Assembly: GCA_022113835.1 (NCBI GenBank)
Contig: JAILWY010000007.1
Span: forward strand, 6,778,001-6,842,000
Source: Atopsyche davidsoni
Lineage: Eukaryota > Arthropoda > Insecta > Trichoptera > Hydrobiosidae
DNA: 64,000 nucleotides
Direction of reading: 5' to 3'
Shown here: in pieces, positions 22,452 to 35,660 of the stretch
Numbering within the stretch: the first letter of the stretch is position 1
How the letters are laid out: each line of letters begins with the position of its first letter
Position numbers and translations under genes: made by a program
Notes under the pieces: generated by a model
Databases searched by the model: none
Told to the model about the DNA's origin: nothing
What the model saw: the letters and a program-made list of their open reading frames with translations, nothing else

Positions 22452-25259
22452 TTAAAAAAATGTTCTTAATCATTATCAATCAATTAAACCTGTATAGGTA
22501 AAATCGTACTTCCTGTGAGATGGTCTTCACAAAAACCAATAATAAAATTATTATATACCCCAGAATATTTTTAAATATCCTTGTTTCGTTTGCAAGAGTC
22601 ACATTAAAGATGAATGCCAAAACGAACTATATTTTTGAGCACGTACGATGGCAGACCTATTATCGAAATTCGACAACGGAGACTAATATTACATAAAAAA
22701 GTATTTATTGCTAAAGCTAAGTGAAAGGTTTTTCTTTATGGTTTTTTCGTAATGTTTTACGTGGAAATTTGGCAAGTTATTAAGTTGGAATGCTTGTGGA
22801 TACTTATCGACTCGCCTGAAAATTACAAGTGGCAGCTCGACTCAAGTGCGGAGATCCGTTCAGAAAGATATATTTTAATCATTTCAATAGTGATCGTATC
22901 AGAGCTTATCAATGGAGCTACTTCCCAGTCAAGTTCTTCAAAAGAAAGTGAAATGAAATACATTAGTGCTCAGATCTGTGAAGTATAATTATCAGTTTCT
23001 TAGTTCTCAGTAAATAATATTTTTGTATGCATAAAAATCCAATATCAAAATTAAACATATTTTCGTATAAATATATGATAGAATTGATATCAACTAGGCT
23101 TAATTTAATTTATAATAATTCATGTTACTATTTTTATTTGAATTTGGCGAATTTGTCTTTTGAGGCTTATGAGGCCTTCCTTTATAAGCAAAAAAAAAAA
23201 ATTGGGCCAGACAAAAAATTAAAAAAAATACAATATTAAAAAAGGCCTACAAGCGATACTCAGTCTATTTTGGATGTGACTTTTGAAAAAAATAAATATG
23301 GTGAATCTTTAGAGTTCTATTAGGCTGTAAAAATGTCTAACAGCATTAGCAGGGGAATTTCTCAATATAAAGTGTCAAATATCCATGCTATGAGTTAAAA
23401 ATAAGTTGTTCATAAATGTCGTTTACGTATGTAGAAGAAATATAGTGACAACTTTTACAGTATTTAACTTTCCTAAATAAAGTCATTGATATAATTACTG
23501 TCGCAATAATCGTGGCATTTGATGTATTACTTGTCGCTATCGCTCGCCGCCGCCTATGCTTTACAACAGTGTTTTTCAACCTGTCGGTCGCGGGTAAAAG
23601 AAAACGACAAATTTTCGTAGGTTCTTAAAATCACTTACACAGTTTTATTAAGGACCTAGGCTAGGGGGCTCCCCAATTTTTTTAAACTTATAAAGGTGTC
23701 ACGTATTCAGAAAAAGTTTAAAAGCACTGCATTACAAGTCCGGGGAATTGCTGCAACCTTGACAGTTGAACCGATCTTGCGACTCGAATTTCTCCTTTCA
23801 TTATCAATTTAAATGTGTCCGCTTATGACCGAGTAGTTAGATGTAAATCGAGCGATCTATTCACGGCAGGCGGTGTTCCCAAAGTGGAACATTATTATTC
23901 GGCATTTATAATTTTTATAGCCCGGTGTTGTTACATATAAGAAAGTGTACTTATCTTCATAAGCCTGAATTCAACGAAATGAAGCATTTGCAAGTCAATA
24001 AGTGTAAATGCTACAACCTCATAGCCAATTGGTGTGCTTGGTTATTAGATATGAAGTCCAGGGCTTGAGTTCAGGTGGAGCAAATGATATTGGAACTTTT
24101 TGATCCTACTGAAAAAATCCCTTTCGTTGAGATTTCTACTAATTCCTATCAATGTTAGTGACAATATAATTCAACCCAAGATAAAAAAAATCGAGACACT
24201 TAAGTGAAATTTGTTTTTAATTGTATAAACGAGTAAAAAAATAATTAAAATATGAGTAAGCCTGTAAAGGGATTTTAAAAAGCATAATTGTTTAATTATC
24301 ACCAATTCGTACATTAGAAAATGTTCAATCATTTCATAAAAGAGCTTCATTAAATTTATAAAGCTACGATTTTAATTAACTCTATTGAATGCGATTAAAT
24401 AATTACGATCGAATAAATTTATTAATTACTTACAAACTTCAACAAGTCATAGTCACCATTAGTTCGTCATTATTATTGCATAAAGTAAGATATAACCGAA
24501 ATGTTTTTCATGGTATCGTTTTGGTAATTTACAAACGTATTGTTCAATGCGGTTGAACTCAGGCATAAAAATTTCTTCTGCTGACCACGAAAGTCTTAAT
24601 GGGATAAACATGAAATTATTTAACCTGTCGATAAAAAATAAGCGCACATAAGGTCGTGTTTAGCTATTTAAAAATGTGATTATAACGAGAGCAATTATCT
24701 GTTGATAAGTAATTAAGTTACATGCCTGTTAATTGGGGGTATTTTGATTGGATCTTATAGTTACAAAAAAAAAAACCTGTAAAGCAAAAGATTTTCAGGC
24801 TAGTTTTTCATCGGAGCCTTATTTTTTAAAAAAATATTCTTGAATAACAAAAAAATGATAACTTCAGGATGATAATCGAACTGTTAAAATATTAACAATA
24901 AAATTAAAAATAAAACAACTTTACGACAAATTTAAAAAATCTCTTTCTTAAATGCAGATTTTCTGTGATTTCCTTGTAAATAACAAATAAAATGCCGGAT
25001 CTGTAATATGCCGGATACACTCACAATTGGCTTTTCCGCCTTCAGGTTCTGGTTCTTATAGAGGAGTGTGGTTTATATATTCCTCGCATAGAATATAATT
25101 TATAATATGTGCTTAAACAAATATATACCCTCTAGACCTCATTATGAATATCTGATTGTTGTTAGGGTGATGTAGAGTAAACACCAAACATACATCATAT
25201 ATTAGAAACTAATCAATATAAAAAAGCTTGCGTTAGCGTAATAGATAATTTTTTTAATT
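22452..25259. other. AT-rich spacer with a tRNA-like relic
   Basis: No gene seen. A tRNA-like relic is at about 24015-24085. Less AT-rich patches at about 23500-23560 and 23740-23900 have no open frame of coding quality. Confidence 0.5.
24015..24085 (+). repeat. tRNA-like relic (SINE head)
   Basis: CATAGCCAATTGGTGTGC resembles an A-box region and CAGGGCTTGAGTTCAGG a decayed T-arm with B-box, about 35 bases apart. The anticodon arm is not recognisable. Confidence 0.45.
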
Positions 25260-25309
25260 CTATTATACATACATTTTATAGCATATTGCCGTTAATTGGG
25301 AGGTAATAG

Positions 25310-25565
25310 ATATCTGGCTCGGGAGATCGTATCGTTTTGATTGGCAGCAGAGTGAGCCTGCCCTGTAGACTTTAAAAGCGAGAGTACTTCTGGCGAGTGA
25401 CTTTTCAGCGCAGAGAGCGGTCAAACTCCCTTTAGAAAGTGAATGTGGACTAAAGGAAAGGAAAATTAAGCCCGAAACCCAATTTAAACCTACGCGGCGA
25501 GAGCATTTCTGGCCTGGCAGAGATCTGTTCTCGATTCGAGTGACGTCACGTTTGCGGTAGGTAAC
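25310..25565 (+). promoter_or_regulatory. GC-richer block with TTTAAAA and a full CRE; possible orphan first exon
   Basis: In an AT-rich desert this block of about 250 bases is balanced in composition. It contains TTTAAAAGCG at 25371, a TTCAG initiator-like site near 25404, a perfect palindromic CRE (TGACGTCA, 25541-25548) and, at its right end, GGTAGGTAAC, which could act as a splice donor. No ATG frame is convincing. It could be an untranslated first exon and promoter or an enhancer. Confidence 0.35.
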
Positions 25566-26329
25566 ACTCATTACCCATTATTTATAATAACTATCATTAG
25601 GTTTAAATACCAAATTGATTTTTTTCTGTGATAATGTATGTGCTTATTAAACTGCTCATAAAATGGACGCTGCATCGAGGCTTTTAGATCGATGGCGTAC
25701 TTTTCTTTTTACACGTCAAAAATAATTAAGCTAAGGATGCTTTCGTATTCAGAAAACTAAAAGGTACAAGATATAACTAAATATTTATAAGATGCTTTTC
25801 CAGATCCGCTTATTATATCCGAAGATTGTTGAAATTTTTATATTATATTTGATTTACATTGTTAATGCGGATCCGTTGAATATTTATCAATCCACAGACA
25901 AAACTTTCAAACGTTAAAATATATGGAGATAATACCAAGCCTTGAATTGTATGTATTAATTATTTTTATTAAAATTTGCAGTAGAAAACCTGATTATATT
26001 TATTACGATCAAACTCAAAGTTGGGTTATATTTAAACGAATATAAAAAAAAATCAATTATGAGAATGATCCGGTGTATTCAATCAACGCCTATATTTTTA
26101 AACAATGTTTCGTGATTGTTATGTTGATAAACGTACGTTTGAATTATTATTTCTCTTTCTTTGCAAGACTCTCATTTGTGACGCAGTCAATCCATGGTAT
26201 TTTAAGTATTCTCCTACAAAGCCACCCTTCAAATGCTTTGATTTTTCGCATGATTACTGCCTTAAGTGACTATAGTCCGAATTTAAATAGCCTCGATGCA
26301 GTAAGTGATGTCCGCAGCATGGAGGCTAG

Positions 26330-26560
26330 ATGGAGCTATTAGTCCGAAGTGAAATTTGAGGTAGAAGGAGTGATTGCCGGAAAGGCCACAAATGACGCCA
26401 AGAAATACGAAAACAGGTGCGGTTTTGTTAATTGTTGCAAGCTGAGTACCTGCTAAACCGGTGCGGCTGCGACCGCATCAAAATAAGGCATCCTTGCGTT
26501 ATTCATGCGGCAGACATAACACCGCCTTGCTGTGCGCTGTCTCCATAGTACTATAGTATA
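26330..26560. other. GC-richer block in the desert, possible regulatory sequence
   Basis: Balanced composition with several CG dinucleotides (AACCGGTGCGGCTGCGACCG) against an AT-rich background. No frame, repeat or known element recognised. Listed only because such islands in insect deserts are often conserved enhancers. Confidence 0.25.
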
Positions 26561-27204
26561 CCATAGTATAGTAGATTCAAAAATATCCGTTCAAACTTAA
26601 AACCGAAAAATAAACTTTTGTATAAAAAGTGAGTAAGTATTTGGAGTACACATTTCCAAAAACATAATAACTTATTAAACATGAACTTTAAAAAAACAAC
26701 GACTTGAATCCTTTGACAAGTCCCGTCATGTTATTGTATTAAATTATAAAAATAGTTTACAAAATCAAATATTTTTTTAACATTGAAATATCATTGTCAT
26801 AGTTTGTATTCATATTTTTGAACGTATGTCACCAAGATGATTTCACTTCCTAAAATGTTTTTTTAATTTATTTTTGAATATAAAACACATGCGATTAATT
26901 TTTTCATTAATTATTTTAATCACCGAGGAACAGAAGTATTTATGCGCTGTCTTGATTTTTTTTGTGAAATTTGTTTATGCGTAATGTTTAATTCGTTCTG
27001 CTGCATATATAGATGCAAATAAGTCAGATCGCTTCAGATACTACTGGGTTCATTTTTTTATTTAAAACAAGTCACTTTCATTTTGTAAATATATCTGCAA
27101 ATCTTATATAGTGTATGTCCTGTTTGTTTATTTTGCTTTGTATTATATGGAGGAGAAATTTACAAGCACTGTCAAGACAGGCAGTGAGAAGTTGACACAC
27201 ACAC

Positions 27205-27245
<41 letters not shown>

Positions 27246-30200
27246 AATTAAAAACTCAACTGTCAGAGAATTCCTTCAAGGCAATATTTTCATTTCTAGC
27301 TAATATTTGTTACTTCAGATTTTGTACCTTGTATAACTATTGTTAATGACGTTTTTGGAAAAAAAAAAAACTATTGACTGTACGTTATACTTGTAAATTA
27401 ATTTAATTTTTTTTCAATCATTATATATAATTGCAATGATGTTTTAGTGTAATAATATTAGCACAGTAGTTTTACTGTGAATGTTAATTTTGGTGTGAGA
27501 GCGAAATTTGCTGTGTACTACTATTTTAATCACGAGAAACATTCTGAAACTCTAAAAATTACTAGTTACTGTCAACATAGAACTAAGTATAGATCTACTT
27601 AGTTAAACACAATACCTTTAACGTATATTTAACTTCTTATCACACAAACACAGTCAGATAGGAAAACGCAAAATTTAAATAATTTTTTCGCTCTTGACAA
27701 CAAACATGGATACGATGGAGATGTGCGAAAAAAACTACTCGGTTTATTGCCGGTACGTGTATTAATGTACAAAATTAACTTTAAAACGGGTTTTCTCGGA
27801 TCATATTGTGCGCAGAGTATCTCCGAACATCCATCGCCATTTTTTCACGAGGGAGATATTCGCAAGGAAGGAAGAAAGTTATCCAACCGGACCTGGTCTC
27901 CGTGTAGTAACGGTCCTGTGAACTCATTCATGCGATGGAGTTTAACAGAGGGAGTGTCTCACTGATGCCTATGTGCAACATTTTGATTTGAACTTAAATT
28001 GAGATTTAAAAGCTTGATCAGGAGAAAACGTTGAAAGTGAAATCAAATTGGTACAGTAACTTAAAAAAATCAAAAGTATCTTTGATTAAATGTTAGTATT
28101 TTTAGTGTTCACCCAATATAATAAATATTTATCTCCTCGTAATTTCCTTTTTTGCTGTTTTGATGTTAAAACATGCATTCTTTAAACAGATGCAATTTTA
28201 AATCAACTAATGAATGAATACATATCAGAAATTAATTTAATATTTTTTTATGAATAAATATACAAAAACTATCAACGTTATGTAATTTATGTTTGCAAAC
28301 AACGAATAAAAAACATTTTGTAAGTATAAAAAGATAACCGTTTGTATTTATCTCAAAATGTCGAATAAGTATTCATATGAGTATTTTTGCAATTACTTAT
28401 GGCATATTTAATTTCACAACGCAATTACGTCTTTTAATATAAAATGCAATCAATAAATAAATTAGATAAGCCAAGCTTAGAGTAGTCTTGACATACATTA
28501 TATTCATTGACAATCATAGTAATTTTTCATAATATGTATTTGTAATTTATGTAACTACCTGACGCAAAATATTTCATCTCATTATATTTTAAATTTTGTA
28601 TGTGAAATAAATTGAACTATATTATTTATTAACATTTAACTTTAATAACATCATCTGGTTTCTTGGTTTACATGGTGTCATAACCTTTCGGTTTAAAGAA
28701 ATCTTCGCAGCATGAGTGGCCGGGTCTAATGAGACGACAGTACAATGAATTTCCGCGATGAGTAATGACAGCTTTGAGAAGCCTTCATCCAGCAGAAGGC
28801 TGAGAGAATAATGGCGATAAGTGGAAAAAGATGCATAAAATTAACAAGCGAAAAATATATTTAATCGTACTATGATCCAAGGTGTGTGTAAATTAGAGTT
28901 TAATTTGTCTGAACTTTTACTAATATGACAAAGGATAACCTAGCAAAAAAAAAATATATTTATGGTCAGTAAAGGAAACGATTATTTTGGTGAGTAGTAT
29001 AAAAACTGAAAATAATTTGCAGAGTAGCATAACTAATGAGAGTATTTTTTTTCATTGCAAGGGATTAAATACTCGGAACGTTGGAAGCTAGTGGTCAAGT
29101 ATTCCAGTAAGAAGAAAAAGAATCCCAACATCTGTTCAGATGGAAGACATATGGTTTAGATGCTTGCTTTAAACAACAATGGTCCTCATGTCCGGTCGCG
29201 GAAAATCTTTGATAAATTAAATAAATATTTACTTTTATTTGCAATACGTTATGTGGCTTTTTCTTTACGGCATGTACATGACTTTTTTGCATGACTTGAA
29301 GAATGTGTGCTTCCTGTATATCTATAATATGCATATTATCATATTGAATTGCTTTTTGTGAGCGAGATGTTTCAATCCTCAATGACGCCACCGTTGGGTA
29401 ATTTAACCTAATCGGTATTGCAGTCTTAAGATTTTGCAAAGCAGGGATTGTCATTATTAAATGAGGGCTAACTGCTAATAAATTACAAGTGAATTGCCAT
29501 GTTTCGGCGCACGCTTTGTTTACCATCGGATCGTGTAAAATGATGCAAGAGCTGATACATTTTATTGTCCCAACTTTCTCTCCCCAGCCCCGGCACTCCC
29601 GGGACACTCCGCCCGCATTGTTACTTCGGCGGATTGTGAATGTAGACTTGCCGTCGGTCGATGTTTATTGTTATTTGTACCTACCGTGAGAGATTCGTTT
29701 ACCTTTCGATCTTTCTTTTGATCAGTATCGACGGAGGCATCAAAGTCTGATCTGTTTTATTAGTGCCGTAATTTTATGACAAACAAAAGAAATATTTCTC
29801 ACAGCGGCAGCTTGGATAATAAAACGAAACGCTAAGTACAAAATTTTTAAGCTGACGATCCAAATACGTGTGAACTTCTGAACGTTTTGCTTATTTATGG
29901 CTGTTGTATTGTAGTTAAATAAAATATTATGCGTCTGTAAATCATTTGTCTCATTAAAATATAACGTTCGAAGACATTTTGATACTTTTATATTTCATTG
30001 GGTTTTATTGACTACAAACATCATCTCTACGATGTTTTTATCAGGTTAACATCTGCACAGTAAACTCTGACTAAGTTTGAAATTGGCTACTAAAAAAACT
30101 TTCAAGTACTCGCTAATAAAAATTAATTACCCATTTCGGGGGATAAGATGATTATTTCAGTAAAAGATAAACCCAAGAACAAAGTTATTTTTTATAATTT

Positions 30201-33200
30201 ATATTACATTTAATTCGAGCTTTGGAATTTCATTTAAACAGTACTTAATTTATTTCAACTAAGCGAATAATTCACATCGGTTTGATAATGCGCTAAAGCT
30301 TTCAATGGAAGTGATAATGCTTGTCATTAAAAATATAATTTTACGTGTACTTCATTTGATAGACTACTAAAAAATAAACACCTCTTCAATTGCTAACAAG
30401 TAGATTAATTATGCTTGTTAGATCCAAATGGTGATATTTTCGTATGTATAAAAGCTATCGTACGCATACATTGGTCGTAAAAAATAAATACGACATTCAT
30501 AAGTAAGAGGTCTAGCGGTTATTTCGCAACTTGATATTACTTTAAATGTGTAATAAACATTGTGATCAACAATAAAAACTCCTATCCGGTAACTAATGGA
30601 TTTACACTAAGCGGTGGGTAATGGTGTTGTCAAACAATAATACATGATTTATATTGAAATAACATTCACTCTGAGAAAAAAAAAAGCCAGCTCTGATTTG
30701 GTGCACTGTGTGTGTGGGATACGGTAGAAAGTGATCTCATATAATTACCCCAGTTAATATATTGATTCAGAGTCTAATAATCCATTAATTTATAATGAGT
30801 TTTAAATTATTAATGGAGGCGTTTACGCCGAGCGTAATAATTAATTAAATGAAAAATATCTGCGTTTTATATAAAAAAAACAAATATAATTATTTAAAAA
30901 TACTTTATTAATGATCTTTTGGATTTTTTTGACTGTGCGTCCGACGTCAAGCTGTAATTGATATTTTATTGTTTCGGCTCCGGTACAATAGTTATTTTAA
31001 AGGATAAGACTGCAAAGTCTTCGAATTCAATATATTTCCTTAATTATAATTTCAACAACAAATTTTTTTTTATTAATGTCAAACTAATTTAGGTATGAAA
31101 AATCTTTGATTTATTACTTTATTTAAGATTGTGTTTTCTTGAAAATTGGAACTCGTAATGTTAAAGACAAGGATTTTATTTGATTAAAAAATACTAAGTA
31201 ATGTATTTTTAAATAATAATAATCTATAAAAAAATATGAAAATTATATACTTACTTATCTTACTTAAAAGTACACAGCATGGCAATTAAAATAATTTAAA
31301 GAAAAAAAAGGTAATAAATTTGAAATTATAAGATATTTTATTATTTTTAACTACTTTCCTATTAAGTTTCAATACGTTTTTTTTGTAAAAGTAAGTAAAT
31401 TTCTAAATCAACCTGATAATGACGAACGGTATTAATTTCTTGAAGATAAAGAATAAAAGCTAACAGGTAAATTAATGACTTATTTATACAACTTTTTAAT
31501 GCTGCGTTTAAATACTCAAAAAAAATTGGGCTATTGCTTAGGAATAACTTTTCTTTCATGAATTACTTCAATATTTAATTTTAAAATCACTTTTACTTTA
31601 ACTTGTAAAAAGTAAAGTAAACGTTTAAAACAAGAGTTTTTCTAAAACTTTAAGAGTAAAACAACAAAAAAAGTATTTACTTTCAATATTAAATTAATTA
31701 TGTTTATTTCGGTCAGAATAATAAATAATTATGTATTACTAATGATTATAATTATTACTTGAAAATGTATTAAAATCCCGTGGCTCTTACTAATTAAACT
31801 ACTACGCTACTGTCTTTGTTTTGTTGTATATGCATAATTACAGAAATTTATTTGTGTAAATTTTATATCGATGGTGGTATCAGCACAGAGACCGAGACGT
31901 TAAAAGACATAAATCACGTAGCACAACACCAAAGAAAAAAGAGTATGTATCTTGAAATAGCAGCTGCCAAATTCTACACTAAGCTGAGAGCTTATTAAGA
32001 TATTTAATTTTCGTCTTTCCTCTTTAATATTTTTTTCCACGAATTGCACAACAGCCTGTTTTACGAGTTAACAGTAAAATGTATTACATTTTAATAAATG
32101 TTCAGCGTCTAATGATAACGCTCGAGCACTAACGGGCCATTGTTGTCTGCTATCAGATGTGCCTTTAAATAAGGATAGTCTACATTCTAAACCAAATTAT
32201 TTTTTTATTGCACCTGTGCATTCGGAAACCAGGTACGAACAATCACTGTCAAATTTACATACACAAGTAAAATACGACGCGGAGATGCAGATATTTTACA
32301 AAAAATATTAAATACCTTAGATTATAAAACACACAAAAACACTAATTAAGCATGCAATAATTTATACTGTATTATTTTTATGTGTGTTATTTCTACTTAT
32401 AAAAAAGCATGCGTCAGAATATAAGGAACCTTTTTTTATAAAAGTTTCAAACGAAAACCTTTACGCTAGTAATTATTAAATTAGCTTTTGCCTCATTCTC
32501 CCAAAAAAAGCTTATAAAGAGTTATAAAATCTCCAAGTGTCGTATGTATAATAAAATACATCTGACATGTAGAGATTATATTTAATTAGGATTGAGAACG
32601 TTTGAGAAAGCCAAAATATATCACAAATCATAAATAAAAAAAAATAATAACGTTTATACATGATAATATTTATCGATTCATATTATATTAGTATTTGTAT
32701 ACCCCATATTGTTTGTGGCCAAAAAGTGAATATGGCAAGAGTAGAGTAAATTTTATTATGTTATATAAATATGTAACTATTGTTGTTTTTATTTTTGTAA
32801 CTTGTTTTAACGTCTAATAATGTTTTCTAAAAGTTTACGCCTTTTACACCTGATATAAGGCGTGCTAAATAGCATAACGAATGTGCTTGTCTTATTGTTG
32901 TATCAACCCATAGCGGAAATGTATCAAAACTAAAATAGAAAATACAGTATCATTTGATAATCATTATGCAAAAATAATTCAGACAAAATGCAAATCCCTT
33001 GCAGTATATTGCTTTAAAGCTTCATTTCAGATTAGATTCCGTTTTTATTTTCAGATGAAGGATCGATCAGAATAAAATCAAAATACACGACCCACGCACT
33101 GCTGTCGACTGTCGAAATAATTGGCAAACATTATGTCCCAACCAATCAAGAAACTGTAAATAAAAAAAGGCTGGCAGAATTACCGACAGTAAAAGTTACG

Positions 33201-34383
33201 CGTAAAAAAACATTGATTTATAATATAAATATGTACCTGCGTATAGATACCCACCAATTTTATACCAGGTTCATATTTGGTATGAAAATGAACCGTTTTC
33301 TACGAGTATATATTATCAATCAGGTTTTTAACAGCATTGAGAAATACAATTATTTTTCTTTGGATTTTTATACCCCAGGGTATGAGAGTTGTACGCAGCA
33401 AATAAAAATGATTATAAATTTAATACAGGCAATAACATCTTGTGTAATTTAAATATGTTTACGAAATATTATATGCTATTTTCATATAATTCATTGTAGC
33501 TTGCGGATATATTTTAATTTTAGAGAAGTATTTCTTTTAAAACTAACTCAAAACAATTTTTTTACTTGTTGCGTGTTTTTCGAAGAGATGCTTTCATTTT
33601 GATGTAGATGGATGTTGTAGACAAGGAACGAGAAAATTCCAATATTATTGAGGTTATTGGTTTGTGTCAAGACGTCATTCTTAAAAATAAAATAAAAAAT
33701 TGAACAATGACAGTGACAATAAAAACTGAAAGTCACTTAAACACAAAATAGGAGGACAATAAAACTACGTAAGACGTTTCTTTTTATCGTTGAGGTGCGT
33801 AATTCTGACGCATACGTATCAATCTAGATGTCATGCTAATGCATTGATCAAATAAAATTACGTGCCAACCTGTTTATGGACTATTTTAAAAACTATATTT
33901 ATTTACATGTGTATGTGATCACTTATATACAACAGTTTTTATTATTGAGTAGTATGTATTTCGAGGGCCACGTGGTTGGTAGCGGCGGCGTAAAGAAAGT
34001 GAGACGGCTGCCTGATACGAGCTACCATCTTCATATAAAATATTTATAAAAAATATATATACTAACGAATGCATGTAAAAAAGCTATAAATATCAAATAT
34101 TATTGTTACTCAATTCAAAAATCTTCAGTTAAAAAATATTATTTGAAAGAAAGAATCTAGTGAATTGTTTTTGCTTTATTGGTGAGACATTAACTCATTT
34201 AAGTTATTTAATAAGGTACACTTATTCTAATACTGCCTAGCATGTGGAGAATTTTCGTTGCTCATAACAAGCAAGGTTCTTAATCTATTAAAAAATAAAA
34301 AAAACACGAGCTGTTCACAAAAACTTGTAAGAGCAGTGTTTCGAGCCATACTTTCATAATACGCATCTCCACTACCTATAATA
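26561..34383. other. AT-rich desert, no supported gene
   Basis: Holds the TA microsatellite, less AT-rich patches at about 27760-27965, 28690-28800 and 29545-29700, and a 170-codon minus-strand frame (29095-29607) without recognisable homology. The remainder is AT-rich with no structure that I can name. Confidence 0.5.
27208..27242. repeat. (TA)n microsatellite next to a short (AC)n run
   Basis: About 17 uninterrupted TA units follow a short AC run (27195-27204). It is a plain dinucleotide repeat and likely to vary in length. Confidence 0.95.
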
Positions 34384-34701
34384 TATTATAACTTTATTAA
34401 ATTAAATATAAATTAATTATAATAAAAAAATAAATATTCACTGAAATACTGAAATTTGAAGACGTTCACAGTTAGTAATTTAGTTAATAAATCGCAAGTT
34501 AGATCATCATATTACACAATAAAACAAGGAAAATATCTTTGTATTATAACTTTATTAAATTAAATATAAATTAATTATAATAAAAAAATAAATATTCACT
34601 GAAATACTGAAATTTGAAGACGTTCACAGTTAGTAATTTAGTTAATAAATCGCAAGTTAGATCATCATATTACACAATAAAACAAGGAAAATATCTTTGT
34701 A
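34384..34701. repeat. Perfect 158-bp tandem duplication
   Basis: The unit at 34384-34541 is repeated without a visible mismatch at 34542-34699 and runs two bases further. Unit boundaries share TATTATAAC. Identity this high in neutral AT-rich DNA means either a very recent event or an assembly/allele artefact. Confidence 0.95.
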
Positions 34702-35080
34702 AGGTAAAGTTATTAGTAAAAATATTCAAAACTGATGAATCATAAAATAAAATACTATTTTAATAAGTTTAATTAATAACACCTCCCCGCTCCTCCCATT
34801 TTGTTGCCTATGCATTGCTGCCATTTTGATCGGTAATGGTGTAGTGAACTTGGAGATTATGAAGGGACGTGATCTGGAAGTACCTTGTCGAAGAGGGGGT
34901 GCTCCTGATATTGTTTTTGTAGCCTGCTTCAGAATAAGTATCAAATCTAAACGCCAGAACTTTGCAAGGAAAGGATTATATAATAGTGCTATTGGGCATC
35001 AGCAATCGCAGAAATTTCGTTGCAATGTAAAACTGCTGTGTAGAAGGTTCCGGGAACCCACTACACTATTTTCCTTGAGA

Positions 35081-35142
35081 AAATATATGGTCAGTTAGAT
35101 ATTTCCTGAGGAGAGGCACCCGACGAAGAAGACATAGTAGTA
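35081..35142 (+). mobile_element. Retroelement tail fragment
   Basis: ATATGGTCAGTTAGATATTT followed by GAGGAGAGGCACCCGACGAAGAAG matches the end of the 2181-2342 and 35268-35396 fragments (DNA pattern GGTCxxx...GAGGAGAGGCAC...GAAGAAG). It is the shortest copy, truncated on its left. Confidence 0.4.
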
Positions 35143-35267
35143 CAACAATAAAGCATCGACAATATCTCTTTACGGTAAAATATCTTTCATTGTCTTATTG
35201 CGAAAAATAAAATTTTCTTAAACCAAATAATAATCTTTCAATTCATTGAGTCAATAATTGTAAATAG

Positions 35268-35396
35268 GAAAGAGGGGCGTCAGAAGTAGGAAGTTTATGT
35301 GGATGTCGAAATAATGAGACAGGCCCTGGATAGAAATGTGTTCGATGAGATGGTCACCAGCCCCCCACGAGGAGAGGCACCAGAAGGTGGGTGGTT
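35268..35396 (+). mobile_element. Degenerate retroelement C-terminal fragment
   Basis: The DNA shares GTGGATGTxGAA, TAGAAATxTxxTCGAT, GGTCACC and GAGGAGAGGCAC with the fragment at 2181-2342, in the same order and spacing. Translated, DRNVFDEMV and the acidic end recall the C-terminus of LINE proteins. A 153-codon frame that starts here continues into unrelated GC-rich flanking sequence and is not a gene. Confidence 0.5.
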
Positions 35397-35660
35397 CACC
35401 CTGTGCTTGGTGCGCGACCAGCCGGTGCCGGTGCCGGAGCTCTCGGTTACAAGTGCAGCTGTAACGGAGGCGCCACACCCGCGCCGTAATGAAATGCAAA
35501 GCGAAATAAAAATGTTACAATCGTATTATCTCGACTTTCTAGCGGCTCGGCGACTGCCGCCGGGCGTGGCGACAAAGAGAGACACTCGAGCGGCCTTGCC
35601 ATTTAGAAAGGATGAAAGAGAAGAGACCGTCACTCCGCAGCAGAGGCTTCCAAATTTTTC
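35397..35660. other. GC-richer block in the desert
   Basis: A block with CCGGTGCCGGTGCCGGAGC (a triple GGTGCC-type hexamer) and a second GC-rich patch at 35540-35600. It carries open frames on both strands by composition only. Possibly regulatory. Confidence 0.25.
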
